This document shows, piece by piece, positions 63,306 through 64,000 of a stretch of 64,000 nt of DNA (position 1 is the first letter of the stretch; each line of letters opens with the position of its first letter). Under the pieces are notes generated by a model. The model was not told the origin of the DNA and did not search any database. It saw nothing but the letters and a program-made list of their open reading frames with translations. Both the position numbers and the translations under genes were made by a program. This stretch comes from Yoonia sp. BS5-3 (GTDB lineage: Bacteria; Pseudomonadota; Alphaproteobacteria; Rhodobacterales; Rhodobacteraceae). The stretch covers positions 1,576,001 to 1,640,000 of the forward strand of contig NZ_CP150951.2 of assembly GCF_038069655.2 (NCBI RefSeq), read 5' to 3'.

Positions 63306-64000
63306 CGGTGCTGTCCTGCAAAGCGCGGCTTGGGTGCCGCTGGGACAGCATCTGGCAGCTGCATTGCCGCACCCGTGATGATCCTTTCGTAAAGACGATT
63401 GTGCGCGTCGGCCCATTCCGGCAATGCATGCCCTAGCGTCTGCCCCTTAGCACGGGCCGCGGCACCAAGCTGCGCGACCAGTGCATCATCTTCCAGAATG
63501 CGGGCCAGTGTCCGCGTCAGATCATCCACATCGCCAGCATGAAACCCTGTTGCGACGCCTTGTTGCATTAAATCATCCGCTGCAAGAATAGCATCTGACA
63601 GGATCAGCGGCAGGCCGGTTGCGACGCTTTCATAGGCGGCCAGGCAAAAAGGCTCGGGGCTTTGGCTCCCAACAACGGCGGCGCGCATTTGCATCAGATG
63701 GCGGGCGATTTCGTCGCGCGGGGTGTGGCCGTGCCAATGGTGTTCGGGATATGCGATGCGCAGGGCGTCCAGATCTTCACCATCCCCGAAAAAGGAAATG
63801 GCGGCACCCACGCGGCGTCCTGCTTCGGCCAGATCGTGGACCCCTTTGAGCCGTTGAACCTGCCCGATATGGGCAATCCCTTTTTGCGCCTCTGGTGCTT
63901 GGGTGATCGGGCCAAATGGGGTGACCGGGTTTGCGATTGTGGTAATATGCGCAGGCTGAATTGCGCGGTTTAGCCATGGGCGCATGGCTGGATTGATCAT
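63302..64000 (-). CDS. GT4-family glycosyltransferase, 5' part beyond the window
   Basis: At least 232 aa; the frame is open to the right edge, so the ATG at 64000 may be internal. The donor-binding half is visible: GIAHIGQVQRLKGVHDLAEA, ISFFGDGEDLDALR, and EPFCLAAYESVATGLPLILSD (E-x7-E form). The tail is Pro/Ala-rich. First gene of the leftward arm of the exopolysaccharide cluster. Confidence 0.85.
   Translation of the reverse strand: MINPAMRPWLNRAIQPAHITTIANPVTPFGPITQAPEAQKGIAHIGQVQRLKGVHDLAEAGRRVGAAISFFGDGEDLDALRIAYPEHHWHGHTPRDEIARHLMQMRAAVVGSQSPEPFCLAAYESVATGLPLILSDAILAADDLMQQGVATGFHAGDVDDLTRTLARILEDDALVAQLGAAARAKGQTLGHALPEWADAHNRLYERIITGAAMQLPDAVPAAPKPRFAGQHR

Noticed and set aside
1..64000. 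tRNA or rRNA genes
   Set aside because: No cloverleaf or rRNA core sequence was found by eye in the intergenic gaps; a covariance-model scan would settle it.

Overview
The window looks like a chromosomal segment of an alphaproteobacterium of the Rhodobacterales, probably a marine Roseobacter-group species. This rests on gene content and order: an rpoE-chrR pair with TGATCC-N18-TAA promoters, a mutY / DUF721 / DsbA-like block, a pmbA-cysQ-DUF4170-waaA-lpxK operon, and high-GC coding sequence with frequent ATGA/GTGA start-stop overlaps. I see no rRNA, tRNA, CRISPR array, phage gene or intact insertion sequence. Function names come from motif recognition by eye, without database searches.

Layout. 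(1) 1-6617: a photooxidative-stress locus. rpoE-chrR runs left, and a five-gene operon (flavin oxidoreductase, DUF1365, MFS, DUF3833, SDR) runs right from a divergent RpoE-type promoter. From memory this resembles the R. sphaeroides RpoE-regulon block linked to fatty-acid modification. (2) 6692-16097: AlkB-type alkane hydroxylase, MutY, DUF721 and DsbA-like protein, then the leftward lipid A/Kdo operon, then a P-loop kinase and nicotinamidase. (3) 16098-17525: an AT-richer patch with one unknown secreted protein between two gene remnants, probably acquired. (4) 17526-20898: DUF2125, a PhoQ/PhoP-like two-component pair and a small acidic protein. (5) 21271-27989: acyl-CoA ligase, flavin dehydrogenase, an NphB-like ABBA-fold prenyltransferase candidate, a 33-residue peptide gene coupled to a Crp/Fnr regulator, small ORFs and a TraB/GumN protein. 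(6) 28051-44983: mostly housekeeping genes (DUF2161, Mn pyrophosphatase, HAD phosphatase, RibF, YcgN, threonine aldolase, ArfB, queuosine-precursor transporter, MepA, YggT, ChaC-like cyclotransferase), plus an MHYT-GGDEF-EAL protein and a PA2779/PA2778-type secreted pair. (7) 45073-55504: a TolQ/MotA-like plus OmpA/MotB-like motor pair, ClpA, glyoxalase II, a methyltransferase, a CAP-domain lipoprotein divergent from a TPR/beta-barrel protein, and a THUMP RNA methyltransferase. (8) 55941-64000: an exopolysaccharide cluster (OPX exporter, Wzz/BY-kinase, two GT4 glycosyltransferases, Sfp-type phosphopantetheinyl transferase, Tat-exported beta-helix protein) that runs off the right edge.

The most notable points outside the genes are: two opposed RpoE-type promoters in one intergenic gap; a 40-45 bp intergenic repeat present three times in the same orientation; a 266 bp MITE-like element with 33 bp inverted ends that supplies the stop codon of the preceding gene; a second 92 bp inverted-repeat element; two back-to-back perfect palindromes; and a very short reading frame behind a 15-base perfect Shine-Dalgarno. 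The ABBA prenyltransferase / short peptide / Crp-Fnr group is the best candidate for something undescribed.
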